This document shows positions 34,655 to 43,827 of a stretch of 64,000 nucleotides of DNA, in pieces. The DNA comes from Ferrimonas balearica (GTDB lineage: Bacteria > Pseudomonadota > Gammaproteobacteria > Enterobacterales > Shewanellaceae). The notes under the pieces are model-generated. The model was not told the DNA's origin, did not search any database, and saw only the letters and a list, made by a program, of their open reading frames with translations. The stretch lies in contig NZ_JAHVHV010000001.1 of the NCBI RefSeq assembly GCF_019802085.1, positions 1,116,001-1,180,000 on the forward strand, written 5' to 3'. Position numbers and translations under genes: made by a program. Position 1 is the stretch's first letter, and every line of letters begins with the position of its first letter.

Positions 34655-35275
34655 ATGTTCACCGGCATCGTGGCGACAACCGCACCCATTGTGGCGATCG
34701 AGGAAAAGGATCGTCTGCGCACCCTGGTGGTGGCGCTGGAGGATCGTGAAAGAGAGAACCTGGAGATCGGGGCCAGTGTGGCCAACAACGGCGTTTGTCT
34801 GACGGTGACTAAGCTGCAAGATAATAAGGTCTTTTTCGACGTCATGGAAGAGACTTTACGGCTGACCAACCTGGAGTTTGTGAAGGTCGGAAGCCAGCTC
34901 AACATTGAACGTTCTTTGGTGTTTGGCAAAGAGGTTGGTGGCCACATCGTCTCCGGCCATGTGCACACCCGCGCCACCCTCACCGAGCTTGAGAAAACCG
35001 ACACCAACTGCCGCATTCGCCTGACCGTGGCCCCCCAATGGATGAAGTACATTCTGCACAAAGGCTTCGTGGCGGTAGACGGTTGCAGTCTGACCGTGGG
35101 GGAGGTGTTCGAGGATGGGTTTAACCTTCATCTGATCCCAGAAACCCTGGCCATCACCAACCTGGGTGAGCGACAGGTGGGGGACAGGCTCAATATTGAG
35201 ATCGACAGTCAGACGCAGACCATCGTGGATACGGTGGAGCGGGTGCTGGCGGCCCGGGAGGCCCGGGCTCAGTAG
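34655..35275 (+). CDS. ribE: riboflavin synthase, alpha chain
   Basis: A 206-residue enzyme that dismutates two molecules of 6,7-dimethyl-8-ribityllumazine into riboflavin. It has the two lumazine-binding halves, each opening with a recognisable block (MFTGIVATTAPI and SGHVHTRATL), plus GVCLTV and GCSLTV motifs. No FMN riboswitch fits in the 46-bp upstream gap. The 3' end overlaps the CPXCG gene by 7 bp (convergent). Confidence 0.95.
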   Translation: MFTGIVATTAPIVAIEEKDRLRTLVVALEDRERENLEIGASVANNGVCLTVTKLQDNKVFFDVMEETLRLTNLEFVKVGSQLNIERSLVFGKEVGGHIVSGHVHTRATLTELEKTDTNCRIRLTVAPQWMKYILHKGFVAVDGCSLTVGEVFEDGFNLHLIPETLAITNLGERQVGDRLNIEIDSQTQTIVDTVERVLAAREARAQ

Positions 35276-35475
35276 TTCTGCTCGTCGTCGGCGTCGACAA
35301 AGAGCTGAACCTTTTGCTCCAGCTCGTCGATGTGCAGCCGCAGGTGTATGGCGTTGCAGCAGGCGCTGCAATCCTCGAAAAACTCCTGGTCTCCGCCGCT
35401 GCTGTCGATGGCCACCCGGGTGTGGTAGCCGCAATGGGGGCAGGTGATGATCTGTTCACTGGCGCCGAGTTTCAT
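35269..35475 (-). CDS. CPXCG motif-containing Cys-rich protein
   Basis: A 68-residue protein with CPHCG (12-16) and a later CSACC, likely a small zinc ribbon. The family is widespread in gammaproteobacteria with no known role. It lies 2 bp after the pteridine reductase stop, in the same transcript. Confidence 0.85.
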   Translation of the reverse strand: MKLGASEQIITCPHCGYHTRVAIDSSGGDQEFFEDCSACCNAIHLRLHIDELEQKVQLFVDADDEQNY

Positions 35476-35477
35476 AC

Positions 35478-36227
35478 TCAGGCTCCTTTCAGGGGGGCCA
35501 GGCTGCGACCGCCGTCCACCGCGATCACCTGACCGGTTACGTAACTGCCGCCCCGGGCCAGAAACAGCGCCGTGGCGGCGATCTCCTCCAGTGTCCCAAG
35601 CCGTCCCAGGGGCACCTGTTCCAGCACTGCATCCTGCTGATCAGGCTCGCCCCCCTGCTCGGGCCAGAGAATGGCGCCGGGGGCGATGGCGTTGACCCGG
35701 CAGTGGGGGGCCAACTCCAGGGCCAGGGACTGGGTCATCATCACCAGGGCCGCCTTGGCCATGCAGTACAGTGTATGCCCTTTTAACGGGCTGCGAGCGT
35801 GCACATCCACCAGGTTGATGATGCTGCCCTGAGCCTCTATCAGCGCGGGCGCCAGAGCCTGGCTGAGGATGAGCGGCGCCTGCATATTGCTGCCCACCAG
35901 ATCCTGCCAGGCGGTGTCGTCCATCTGGCCCACCGGCGTGGGGTAGAAGCGCGATGCGTTGTTGATCAGCAGATCCAGCCGTTGCCACTGGGCCAGCGCG
36001 TGGTTGGCTAAATCACGCACGGCCCCAGGGTGGCACAGGTCCGCCTGCAACACCCGAGCGCTGTCTGGACGGACGCGGTTAAACTGCTCGGCCAGGGCGT
36101 CTGCTTCAGCTCGGGAGGCCAGGCAGTGGATCAGCACCCGGTAACCCTCGCCATGAAAGGCTTTGGCCAGAGCCGCACCCACTCGTTTCCCTGCGCCGGT
36201 GATCAGCGCTACCGGTGCCTCAGCCAC
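35478..36227 (-). CDS. pteridine reductase (SDR family, FolM/PTR1-like)
   Basis: A 249-residue short-chain dehydrogenase. TGAGKRVG is the NADPH loop, with Arg after Lys as in pteridine reductases; NNAS, the Tyr-x3-Lys pair in YCMAKAA and the PGAILWPE loop follow. It should reduce dihydropterins, and possibly dihydrofolate, in the cytoplasm. I take the GTG at 36227, which has GGAG upstream and overlaps the fructosamine kinase stop by 8 bp; a longer reading to 36278 adds only non-homologous residues. Confidence 0.85.
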   Translation of the reverse strand: MAEAPVALITGAGKRVGAALAKAFHGEGYRVLIHCLASRAEADALAEQFNRVRPDSARVLQADLCHPGAVRDLANHALAQWQRLDLLINNASRFYPTPVGQMDDTAWQDLVGSNMQAPLILSQALAPALIEAQGSIINLVDVHARSPLKGHTLYCMAKAALVMMTQSLALELAPHCRVNAIAPGAILWPEQGGEPDQQDAVLEQVPLGRLGTLEEIAATALFLARGGSYVTGQVIAVDGGRSLAPLKGA

Positions 36228-37083
36228 AGAACAGCTCCCGCAGTTGATGCTGGCACTGCTGCAGGTAGCTGCCGCCAAACAGGTTCAGGTGATTGAGCAG
36301 GTGGTAGAGCTGGTAGATGGGGCGGCGCTGGGCGTAACCGGCGTCCAGGGGCCACTCGGCGTCGTAGCCTTTATAGAAGTCCCCGGGGAAGCGGGAGAAG
36401 AGTTCTGACATGGCCAGGTCAGTTTCGCGATCGCCGTAGTAGCTGGCGGGATCGAACAGCACGCCTTCGCCATCGCAAAAACCCAGGTTGCCGCGCCAGA
36501 GATCGCCGTGCAGCAGCGAGGCGGGGGGCTGGTGGCCCAGCAGGCGGCCGGCACAGGCTTCCACCCAGCGATCCACCGGGCCCAGCTGAAACCCCTTGTC
36601 TTCGGCCAGCTTCAGCTGCCAACCGATGCGCTGCTCGGCGAAAAACTGCCCCCAGTTGCGCTGCCAGCGATTGGGCTGCTCCGTGGTGCCGATGAAATTG
36701 TCCTCATCGAAACCGTACTCGGCCTGGGTCTGGGCACGGTGCAGTCGCGCCAGCTGCTGGCCAAACATGAACCATTGGGCCGCGTTGGCGCTGCCGAGCT
36801 CCAGGTACTCCAGCACCAAAAACGCGTGGTCGCCGGTGGAGCCGTAGTGCACCACCTCCGGCACTCGCAGCTCCTTGCTTTGCGCCAGGCGGGAGAGGGC
36901 CAGGGCCTCCTGCTCAAACAGGGCCACCAGGGGGCGGTCGTTCACCTTCACAAACAAGCGGGTGTGGTCATCCTCAATGGCGTAAGCCTGATGGATGTCA
37001 CCGCCGCTGATGCGCTGGCGTTGATTGATGCGAAAATCGCGACCCAGAGCGTCGCTGATTTGTTCGCTGATCCCGTTCCACAT
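36220..37083 (-). CDS. fructosamine kinase family protein (YniA-like)
   Basis: A 287-residue kinase of the aminoglycoside-phosphotransferase fold. ISGGDIHQAY is the nucleotide loop, LFVKVN the ATP Lys, LLHGDLWRGN the catalytic loop and FDPASYYGDRETDLAM the metal site with following motif. It phosphorylates ketoamine adducts on proteins, helping deglycation. The ATG at 37083 has AAGGG upstream and removes 45 spurious residues. It leads the operon with the pteridine reductase and CPXCG genes. Confidence 0.9.
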   Translation of the reverse strand: MWNGISEQISDALGRDFRINQRQRISGGDIHQAYAIEDDHTRLFVKVNDRPLVALFEQEALALSRLAQSKELRVPEVVHYGSTGDHAFLVLEYLELGSANAAQWFMFGQQLARLHRAQTQAEYGFDEDNFIGTTEQPNRWQRNWGQFFAEQRIGWQLKLAEDKGFQLGPVDRWVEACAGRLLGHQPPASLLHGDLWRGNLGFCDGEGVLFDPASYYGDRETDLAMSELFSRFPGDFYKGYDAEWPLDAGYAQRRPIYQLYHLLNHLNLFGGSYLQQCQHQLRELFCG

Positions 37084-37376
37084 CGAAATATCCCTTCTCC
37101 CGACGCAGCGTCGCCGCTGCCGCACTCTATTATTGCTCGTTAAAGATAGGGATAGCACTGATCTGGGTAAAGTATTCGCGCAATTGCTGACCAGGCTGAA
37201 GAAATGGATGAGGTTCATCGACAGACCCGTCTTGAGCCCTACCGCGATAGTCGATAGACTCCTCCCTTCACCGTCGGAGAACTGGCACTCGTAACGTCAT
37301 GGCCCGGCGCTGAATCCACACATCTCAGTACACTCATGTGGTCCTTGGTATGGATCACCACTGACTGGAGCACAAC

Positions 37377-39311
37377 ATGCCCGTAATTACCCTTCCTGAC
37401 GGCAGTCAACGCCAATTCGACAACCCGGTTTCCGTGATGGACGTGGCCCTGGACATCGGTCCCGGGCTGGCCAAGGCCTGTTTGGCCGGTCGCGTCAACG
37501 GCGAACTGGTGGACGCCTGTGAAATCATTGAGCAGGATGCCGAGCTGGCGATCATCACCACCCGTGATGAAGAAGGCCTGGAATTCATCCGCCACTCCTG
37601 CGCCCACCTTTTGGGTCACGCCATCAAGCAGCTGTGGCCGGAAACCAAGATGGCCATCGGTCCGGTGATCGACAACGGCTTCTATTACGATGTCGATCTC
37701 GAGCACAAGCTGACTCAGGAAGATCTCGACGCGCTGGAAAAGCGGATGCTGGAGCTGGCGAAGAAGAACTACGACGTCATCAAAAAGACCGTCAGCTGGC
37801 AGGAAGCCCGCGATACCTTCGAGGCCCGCGGCGAGACCTACAAGGTCGAGATCCTGGACGAGAACATCAGCAAGGATGATCGTCCCGGCCTGTACCACCA
37901 TGAAGAATACATCGACATGTGCCGTGGCCCGCACGTGCCGAACATGCGCCACTGCCATCACTTCAAGCTGATGAGCGTGGCCGGCGCCTACTGGCGTGGT
38001 AACTCCGACAACAAGATGCTGCAACGGGTCTACGGCACCGCCTGGGCCGACAAGAAGCAGCTGAAAGCGCACCTGAAGCGCCTCGAGGAAGCGGCCAAGC
38101 GGGATCACCGTAAGATCGGTAAAGCCCTGGACCTGTTCCACTGGCAGGAAGAAGCGCCGGGCATGGTGTTCTGGCACAACGACGGCTGGACCATCTACCA
38201 GGAGCTGGAGAACTACATGCGCACTCAGCTGCGCAAGTACCAGTATGAAGAGGTGCGCACCCCGCTGGTGATGGACCGCGTCATGTGGGAGCGCTCCGGT
38301 CACTGGGACAAGTACTCCGAGATGATCTTCGCCACCGAGTCCGAGAAGCGGACCTACGCGGTGAAGCCGATGAACTGTCCCGGCCACCTGCAGATCTTTA
38401 AACAGGGTCTGAAGTCCTACCGCGACCTACCGTACCGTATGGCGGAGTTCGGTCTGGTGCACCGCAACGAGCCCTCCGGCTCCCTGCACGGCCTGATGCG
38501 GGTGCGCTCCTTTACCCAGGATGACGCCCACATCTTCTGTACCGATGAGCAGATCCTCGACGAGGTGACCAGCTGCATCAAGATGGTGTACGACACCTAC
38601 AAGACCTTCGGCTTCGAAGAGATTGAGGTGAAGCTGTCCACCCGTCCGGAGCAGCGCATCGGTGCCGATGAACTGTGGGACAAAGCGGAGCACTCTCTGG
38701 CCGAGGCCCTGGACGCCAACGGCCTGAGCTACGAGCTGCAGCCGGGCGAGGGCGCCTTCTACGGTCCGAAGATCGAGTTCACCCTGCACGACTGCCTGGA
38801 TCGCGCCTGGCAGTGTGGCACCATCCAGCTGGACTTCTCCATGCCTCAGCCCGAGCGCCTGGACGTCAGCTACGTGGGTGAAGACAACAGCCGCAAGGTG
38901 CCGGTGATGATCCACCGCGCCATTCTCGGTTCCCTGGAGCGCTTTATCGGCATCCTTATCGAGGAGTACGCCGGTAAGCTGCCCACCTGGTTGGCGCCGA
39001 CCCAGGTTCAGGTCATGAACATTACCGACAATCAGGCCGATTATGTGCGCCAGGTCGTCGATACGTTGAATGACCGGGGACTTCGCGCCAAGGCGGACTT
39101 GAGAAACGAGAAGATTGGCTTTAAAATCCGCGAACACACTTTGAAGCGGGTTCCCTACTTGCTGGTCTGTGGTGACCAGGAGATGGAAAATGGGGAAGTC
39201 GCGATTCGTACACGAAATGGCGTTGACCTGGGCAAAATGAAGCTGGAACAGTTTGTTGCAGCGGTGTCCGGCGAAGTGGCCAGCCGTAGTCTTAAAATGC
39301 TGGAGGAATAA
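37377..39311 (+). CDS. thrS: threonyl-tRNA synthetase
   Basis: A 644-residue class II synthetase with an N-terminal TGS domain, an editing domain (SCAHLLGHA), the catalytic core with MNCPGH (zinc Cys), [17 protein letters not shown] (motif 2) and a C-terminal anticodon-binding domain. Length matches E. coli (642). The 293-bp leader is long enough for translational self-control as in E. coli; TGGT/ACCA and CCACA/TGTGG inverted repeats are visible there but I could not fold it. The infC ribosome site lies within its last codons. Confidence 0.98.
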   Translation: MPVITLPDGSQRQFDNPVSVMDVALDIGPGLAKACLAGRVNGELVDACEIIEQDAELAIITTRDEEGLEFIRHSCAHLLGHAIKQLWPETKMAIGPVIDNGFYYDVDLEHKLTQEDLDALEKRMLELAKKNYDVIKKTVSWQEARDTFEARGETYKVEILDENISKDDRPGLYHHEEYIDMCRGPHVPNMRHCHHFKLMSVAGAYWRGNSDNKMLQRVYGTAWADKKQLKAHLKRLEEAAKRDHRKIGKALDLFHWQEEAPGMVFWHNDGWTIYQELENYMRTQLRKYQYEEVRTPLVMDRVMWERSGHWDKYSEMIFATESEKRTYAVKPMNCPGHLQIFKQGLKSYRDLPYRMAEFGLVHRNEPSGSLHGLMRVRSFTQDDAHIFCTDEQILDEVTSCIKMVYDTYKTFGFEEIEVKLSTRPEQRIGADELWDKAEHSLAEALDANGLSYELQPGEGAFYGPKIEFTLHDCLDRAWQCGTIQLDFSMPQPERLDVSYVGEDNSRKVPVMIHRAILGSLERFIGILIEEYAGKLPTWLAPTQVQVMNITDNQADYVRQVVDTLNDRGLRAKADLRNEKIGFKIREHTLKRVPYLLVCGDQEMENGEVAIRTRNGVDLGKMKLEQFVAAVSGEVASRSLKMLEE

Positions 39312-39314
39312 GCG

Positions 39315-39860
39315 ATTAAAGGCGGAAAACAGAGAGGTCCGGTTAATAAGGACCGCAACCGTATCAATGGCGAAGTGCGTTCACCCCAGGTGCGACTGAT
39401 CGACGCCGACGGTGAACAGGCGGGTATCGTTTCCAGCCGCGAGGCCCTGGAGATTGCCGGCGCAGCGGGCCTGGATCTGGTTGAGATCAGCCCCAATGCA
39501 GAGCCCCCGGTCTGCCGCATCATGGACTACGGTAAGTTCCTGTACGAGAAGAGTAAGGCTGCTAACGAGCAGCGAAAGAAAACCAAGCAGATCCAGGTTA
39601 AGGAAGTCAAATTCCGTCCTGGGACTGATGTGGGCGACTATCAGGTAAAACTACGCAACCTGACTCGCTTCTTGGAGAACGGTGACAAAGTGAAAGTTAC
39701 ACTGCGTTTCCGTGGTCGCGAAATGGCGCACCAACAGCTGGGCTTTGATCTGCTGAATCGTATTAAAGACGACGTGGTAGAGCTGGGCCAGGTGGAATCC
39801 TTCCCGAAAATGGAAGGGCGTCAAGCCATTATGGTTCTCGCACCGAAAAAGAAACAGTAA
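39315..39860 (+). CDS. infC: translation initiation factor IF-3, AUU start
   Basis: A 181-residue IF-3. The coding sequence begins at ATT (39315), giving (M)[20 protein letters not shown], which aligns with E. coli IF-3 from its known AUU start; GGAGG lies eight bases upstream inside the thrS end. The ATG-less start is the basis of IF-3 autorepression, since IF-3 rejects non-standard initiation. Later motifs [18 protein letters not shown] and [11 protein letters not shown] are standard. It begins 3 bp after thrS. Confidence 0.97.
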   Translation: MKGGKQRGPVNKDRNRINGEVRSPQVRLIDADGEQAGIVSSREALEIAGAAGLDLVEISPNAEPPVCRIMDYGKFLYEKSKAANEQRKKTKQIQVKEVKFRPGTDVGDYQVKLRNLTRFLENGDKVKVTLRFRGREMAHQQLGFDLLNRIKDDVVELGQVESFPKMEGRQAIMVLAPKKKQ

Positions 39861-39878
39861 GGCCCACAAGTAACTGAA

Positions 39879-39906
39879 CAGCCGGGCTCCGTGCTCGGCT
39901 GCTTTT
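39879..39906 (+). promoter_or_regulatory. hairpin with T-run between infC and rpmI
   Basis: CAGCCGGGC and GCTCGGCTG pair with one G-T wobble around TCCGT, then CTTTTG. It may be a partial terminator or part of the leader through which L20 represses rpmI-rplT in E. coli. Confidence 0.6.
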
Positions 39907-39952
39907 GTTCGCCTTGCAGTTCATTTAATTTAACAATGCGGAGTTTCTTCCA

Positions 39953-40150
39953 ATGCCGAAGATGAAATCTCACCGGGGCGCCGCCAAGCGCTTCAAGAAG
40001 ACCGCCTCTGGCGGCTTCAAGCGCAAGCAGTCTCACCTGCGCCACATCCTGACCAAGAAATCTACCAAGCGTAAGCGTCACCTGCGTGCCGCTGCAATGG
40101 TAGCCAAAGTAGACGTAGCATCCGTTCAGCGCATGCTGCCGTACGCTTAA
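39953..40150 (+). CDS. rpmI: 50S ribosomal protein L35
   Basis: A 65-residue basic protein starting [17 protein letters not shown] and ending RMLPYA, one residue more than E. coli. It is 92 bp after infC and 21 bp before rplT. Confidence 0.98.
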   Translation: MPKMKSHRGAAKRFKKTASGGFKRKQSHLRHILTKKSTKRKRHLRAAAMVAKVDVASVQRMLPYA

Positions 40151-40168
40151 TAGACTGGTAGGAGATAA

Positions 40169-40531
<363 letters not shown>

Positions 40532-40570
40532 TGCGTCGCCTTCGGGCAACGACACACTGACCAGTGAAGA

Positions 40571-40599
40571 GGGGGTGCCGAATGGCGCCCCCTTTTTTT
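40571..40599 (+). terminator. intrinsic terminator of the thrS-rplT operon
   Basis: GGGGGTGCC and GGCGCCCCC form a 9-bp stem (one wobble) around GAAT, followed by seven T. Confidence 0.92.
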
Positions 40600-40607
40600 G
40601 TGCCCGA

Positions 40608-41408
40608 TCACCAGTTATCCGGCACCACGAAGGCCCAGGCCTCACGCTCGACGTCGTACAGGTGCTTGGGCCAGTCCAGTTCGGTGGGTGGCCGGTAGCG
40701 GGGCAGCAAGCGCCAGTCGCGGCCGGCCAGCCAGTCGGTACGCGCCAGCCGCCGCCAGTGGCGCTGTGGCAGGGCGCTGTGGCGGTACCAGTACCCCAAG
40801 GGGACCCGGCGGTCGATGCGTGGGGGCAGGGCGCCGCTGTGAGGCTCCAGATAGAGGCGCCCCTGCAACACGATGCGCTGCTGGCCAATCTCCCAGCCTC
40901 GGGCATGACAGAGGGCACGACCGGGTTGGGTGCGCAGCAGAGGCAGTTGGTGACTCTCCAGGCGCGCGAGCTTCTCCTCCAGGCAATCCTGCTTGCCCGG
41001 CCCGATCCATTGACCCAAGGCGTCGCTGGGGGGCAAACCCAGATAGAATTTTACCGCCACCTCCCAGTGCTCAAGCCGCTCCGTCACCGCGTTGTGCAAC
41101 ACAAAATCGGCGCTGCCGATCACCCTTTTTTGCTGGGACACCACCAGGTTGTGGGCCAACAGCTGATAATCCGGGTGCAAGTCGAAGGCGAGGCACCAAA
41201 GCTGCTCGTAGTAGTGGCCCAGGCGGCCGCCACGTCGGATCTTGAGCAGGGGCGAGCCCTGTCGCGTTTCCAGGGTGGGCAACTGGGCCAGTACAGGCTG
41301 GGCAAAGGTGTGGAGAAAGTCGGCGTTGATGTAGGGGCCGCCGGTCACCATCGGCGGGCTGGACAGCAGCCAGGTGAGATCGCGAATGACGGGGTGAGAG
41401 AGGGGCAT
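40608..41408 (-). CDS. DUF1853 family protein
   Basis: A 266-residue cytoplasmic protein. PVIRDLTWLLSSPP at the start, LGHYYEQLW and HWEVAVKFYLG are the DUF1853 pattern; the ExxVKF element recalls the PD-(D/E)xK nuclease fold, and the family is sometimes grouped there, but activity is unproven. Its ATG directly follows the T-run of the upstream gene's terminator and no ribosome site is visible. Confidence 0.8.
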   Translation of the reverse strand: MPLSHPVIRDLTWLLSSPPMVTGGPYINADFLHTFAQPVLAQLPTLETRQGSPLLKIRRGGRLGHYYEQLWCLAFDLHPDYQLLAHNLVVSQQKRVIGSADFVLHNAVTERLEHWEVAVKFYLGLPPSDALGQWIGPGKQDCLEEKLARLESHQLPLLRTQPGRALCHARGWEIGQQRIVLQGRLYLEPHSGALPPRIDRRVPLGYWYRHSALPQRHWRRLARTDWLAGRDWRLLPRYRPPTELDWPKHLYDVEREAWAFVVPDNW

Positions 41409-41434
41409 AAAAAAAGCCGACCCGAGGGTCGGCT
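41408..41434 (-). terminator. intrinsic terminator overlapping the DUF1853 start region
   Basis: On the minus strand AGCCGACCC and GGGTCGGCT form a perfect stem with a 2-base core loop (TC), followed by seven T, the last of which touch the ATG of the next gene at 41408. Confidence 0.85.
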
Positions 41435-41442
41435 CTTTAAGC

Positions 41443-41802
41443 TTAGTAGCCGCGAGGCAGTTTGGAGCCTTGGGACAGCTTCTGGGCCCAGGCGTCTTTG
41501 GGGCTCAGGCCGCCTTTGCCACCGGTGGCTTTCGGCGCGGACTTGGCTTTTTTCGGTGCTGCCGGCTTGGCTGCGGCCTTTTTAGGTGCCGGCTTCTTGG
41601 CTTCCGCCTTGGGGGCGGCTTCGGCGGGAGCAGCGCCGGCCAGTTCGGCGGCCATGTCGGCCAGTTCACCCAGACGAACGGACTTGCCGTCATCCACTTT
41701 GAACCAGCTGCCTTTTTGCTCGATTTGAGGCTCTTTGCCGTGTTTGGCGATGTACGCCGCGGTGAACTGGGCGATCACCTCTTCCTTGGTCATTTTTGAC
41801 AT
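41443..41802 (-). CDS. small protein with Lys/Ala/Pro-rich tail
   Basis: A 119-residue protein. Residues 1-58 form a compact acidic-basic domain (VIAQFTAAYIAKHGKEPQIE, SWFKVDDGKSVRLGELADMA); residues about 60-105 are a low-complexity Ala/Lys/Pro tract like histone H1 or AlgP tails, which often bind DNA or RNA. The end is SKLPRGY. The ATG at 41802 is preferred to one at 41850. Function unknown; nucleic-acid binding is inference from composition. Confidence 0.7.
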   Translation of the reverse strand: MSKMTKEEVIAQFTAAYIAKHGKEPQIEQKGSWFKVDDGKSVRLGELADMAAELAGAAPAEAAPKAEAKKPAPKKAAAKPAAPKKAKSAPKATGGKGGLSPKDAWAQKLSQGSKLPRGY

Positions 41803-41850
41803 AGTTACAGTGTCGTTGTTGAAAATGTCAGCGGCCGATGATACCGCCAT

Positions 41851-42175
41851 GGGGGGTGGGGTTCAACCGTAACTGGCGACAATATAACCAGCAACAGTAA
41901 GAACTTAGGGTTGATCATGGATCCCGTTACCCCGGTTGCGATGGGCCTGGCTTTGTGCTGCTGGCCGGGGCTGTGCCCAGTCGCTTAAGAATGGATTAAC
42001 TGGCTACACAACCCACTTTTGGGGGATCCTGCCGCGCTGACGTGACTCCGATAGCGGGTTGCGCCATCGACATTGTCGAGACGGAAAATGACAGGCTCAG
42101 CTGTTGTAATGTGCGCCGCGCAATCCCACCGCCCCTGTGTCGCGAACCCGCTGCCCCCAAAGTGAGAACCCAAAG
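41851..42175. other. intergenic region with a possible 23-codon ORF
   Basis: The divergent gap holds promoters for both neighbours. An ATG at 41917 opens a 23-residue frame ending at 41988 (MDPVTPVAMGLALCCWPGLC then PVA), hydrophobic with three Cys; AGGG lies seven bases upstream. I cannot say if it is translated. Confidence 0.35.
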
Positions 42176-42760
42176 ATGATCGATTTACATAACGAGGAGC
42201 ACCTGGGCGCCATCGTGTTTGCCCTGTTGGGCCTGGCCGCCCTGTATTACCTGGCCAAGCCGGAGTCTGAGCAGGAGCGACAAGCGCGAGAGGAAGAGCA
42301 GGCGCGGGCGAACCGGCAGCGTCAACAGCGCGAGGAGGCGCAGGCGCGCGCTGAAGCGAAGCGGCGGGCTCAGGAGCAGGCGGCTCGTGAACAGGCCGAG
42401 CAGGAAGCGGCGGCGCGCAAACAGGCAAAAGCGGAGCAGTGGGAAGCGCGGGTGCGCGGCGTCAAGTCGGTGTTTCAAAGCAACCCGGTGCAAGGGCTGG
42501 AGCTGGATAAGATCCTGGCGCGTTACGAGGTGGCGCTGGCACAAAATCTGGCACTTGAAGAGGACAACGCCCGTTTGGCTCAGCTGGCTGAGGTGGCGGT
42601 GGGGCGAGTTCGAATGTTGGAGGAGCAGCTTCAAGCGGGGGAGGGGCAGCCCCTGTCTCGACGCCAGATGCGGCGCATCCGTGCGCTGCTGCATCCTGAT
42701 CGCGGGGGGTGTCCGGAAACCTACAAACGGGTGGACGCCATTTTAAGTGGCCCGGCCTGA
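42176..42760 (+). CDS. membrane-anchored coiled-coil protein with C-terminal HPD motif
   Basis: A 194-residue protein with one N-terminal membrane helix (about 10-27), a long charged coiled coil (about 30-92, almost all Glu, Arg, Gln, Ala), a second helix (about 108-155) and a short tail in which RRIRALLHPDRGG (HPD at 173-175) followed by ETYKRVDAIL looks like the helix II-loop-helix III part of a J-domain. It may recruit DnaK to the membrane, but the J-domain is at the C-terminus and incomplete. CAAAG precedes the ATG. Confidence 0.65.
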   Translation: MIDLHNEEHLGAIVFALLGLAALYYLAKPESEQERQAREEEQARANRQRQQREEAQARAEAKRRAQEQAAREQAEQEAAARKQAKAEQWEARVRGVKSVFQSNPVQGLELDKILARYEVALAQNLALEEDNARLAQLAEVAVGRVRMLEEQLQAGEGQPLSRRQMRRIRALLHPDRGGCPETYKRVDAILSGPA

Positions 42761-42779
42761 GCCAGACCAGAGCGCGACG

Positions 42780-43535
42780 TTATCGCAGCACCCGGCGGCC
42801 AAACAGCTTCTCACGCAGTTTGCGGCCGTTACGGCGCGGGTCCAGATGGTAAATCAATCGCGCCCGCAGGGGCAGACGATGGCTCATGCCGCGCTCCATC
42901 GCCTGGCAGCAGGGGCTGCAGCGGCCACAGGGCTGGTCGCTCTTGGCCTTGTGACAAAACCAGGTGTCCTCGAGCAGTGCTAAGAAGCCCATCTTCTCGG
43001 CCCCTTCGGCCATGTCGGACTTGGTCAGATGGGCCACGGGGAAGGCGAAGTCGCGCAGCACCGGGTAGGCCTCGGCCGGTGTGGTGTCCGGCGAAACCCG
43101 AGTCGCCAGGGTCCCGTCGGGGCTGGTCAGGATTTTGATCATCCCGCTGGGGGCGTTCTCCACCGACAGCTCAACGTTCTCCAGGCCGAACTGACGACAC
43201 ATCCTGGCCAGCACGTCGTACTGGGTGCCCAGGCGGTACTCCTGGCGCAGTTGGGCGAAGGGCGTCGATATCGCCGGGTTGGGCTCGATGGCGTCCTCTT
43301 CAATGGTGCGCAGTGGCAGCAGGCGAGGGGCGGCCTCGGCATCGAAGTTCGACAGTTGCGCGCGGATCTTCTCCATGCGAGACAGCTCCACCCGGTAGGA
43401 CGGTCGGGACCGGCTCAGCAGGTAGACCGGCTGCACCACGGCACCTTCCTGCAAAAGTGCCTGCATAACGCGGAAGGTGGAGTCCCAGCCTCCGGTCCAC
43501 AGGATGGTGATGGGGGCGCCCGATTGCTCTGCCAT
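42780..43535 (-). CDS. QueC-like PP-loop ATPase family protein
   Basis: A 251-residue protein. The PP-loop is LWTGGWDST (12-20), a variant of SGGxDS, and the C-terminal Cys194-x8-Cys203-x2-Cys206-x2-Cys209 matches the zinc site of QueC (7-cyano-7-deazaguanine synthase). Unlike QueC the middle is divergent and no queC-E-D genes are near. It probably adenylates a carboxyl or carbonyl group, with an unknown substrate. It is divergent from ldhA. Confidence 0.7.
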   Translation of the reverse strand: MAEQSGAPITILWTGGWDSTFRVMQALLQEGAVVQPVYLLSRSRPSYRVELSRMEKIRAQLSNFDAEAAPRLLPLRTIEEDAIEPNPAISTPFAQLRQEYRLGTQYDVLARMCRQFGLENVELSVENAPSGMIKILTSPDGTLATRVSPDTTPAEAYPVLRDFAFPVAHLTKSDMAEGAEKMGFLALLEDTWFCHKAKSDQPCGRCSPCCQAMERGMSHRLPLRARLIYHLDPRRNGRKLREKLFGRRVLR

Positions 43536-43743
43536 GGTTTGCCTCGCGTGATCTGGTCAAAAAACGGCGGGATGATAGCAATGGGCCCGGCCATAACGAA
43601 ACCCTTCCCCCTGAAAGAGCGCCCAGACCGGAAGCCCGTCACAAAATCGCGGGGACCTGCCGTCCCAGGCGCGCTTAAACGCCATTGCAGCACGCTCACT
43701 CTCCGATATCCGTACCGTCGCCAAAGCCGTCAAGTTGACGTAA

Positions 43744-43764
43744 TCTGCCTCTTGGGTAGGCAGA
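43744..43764. promoter_or_regulatory. inverted repeat upstream of ldhA
   Basis: TCTGCCT and AGGCAGA form a perfect 7-bp inverted repeat with a 7-base spacer, 63 bp before the ldhA start. It could be a regulator-binding site in the divergent promoter region. Confidence 0.4.
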
Positions 43765-43827
43765 GGCGGCAAAGCGCGCTACACCTTTGCTGTACAGCCA
43801 CCATCGCCACGCTTAGGAAGGGGCACT

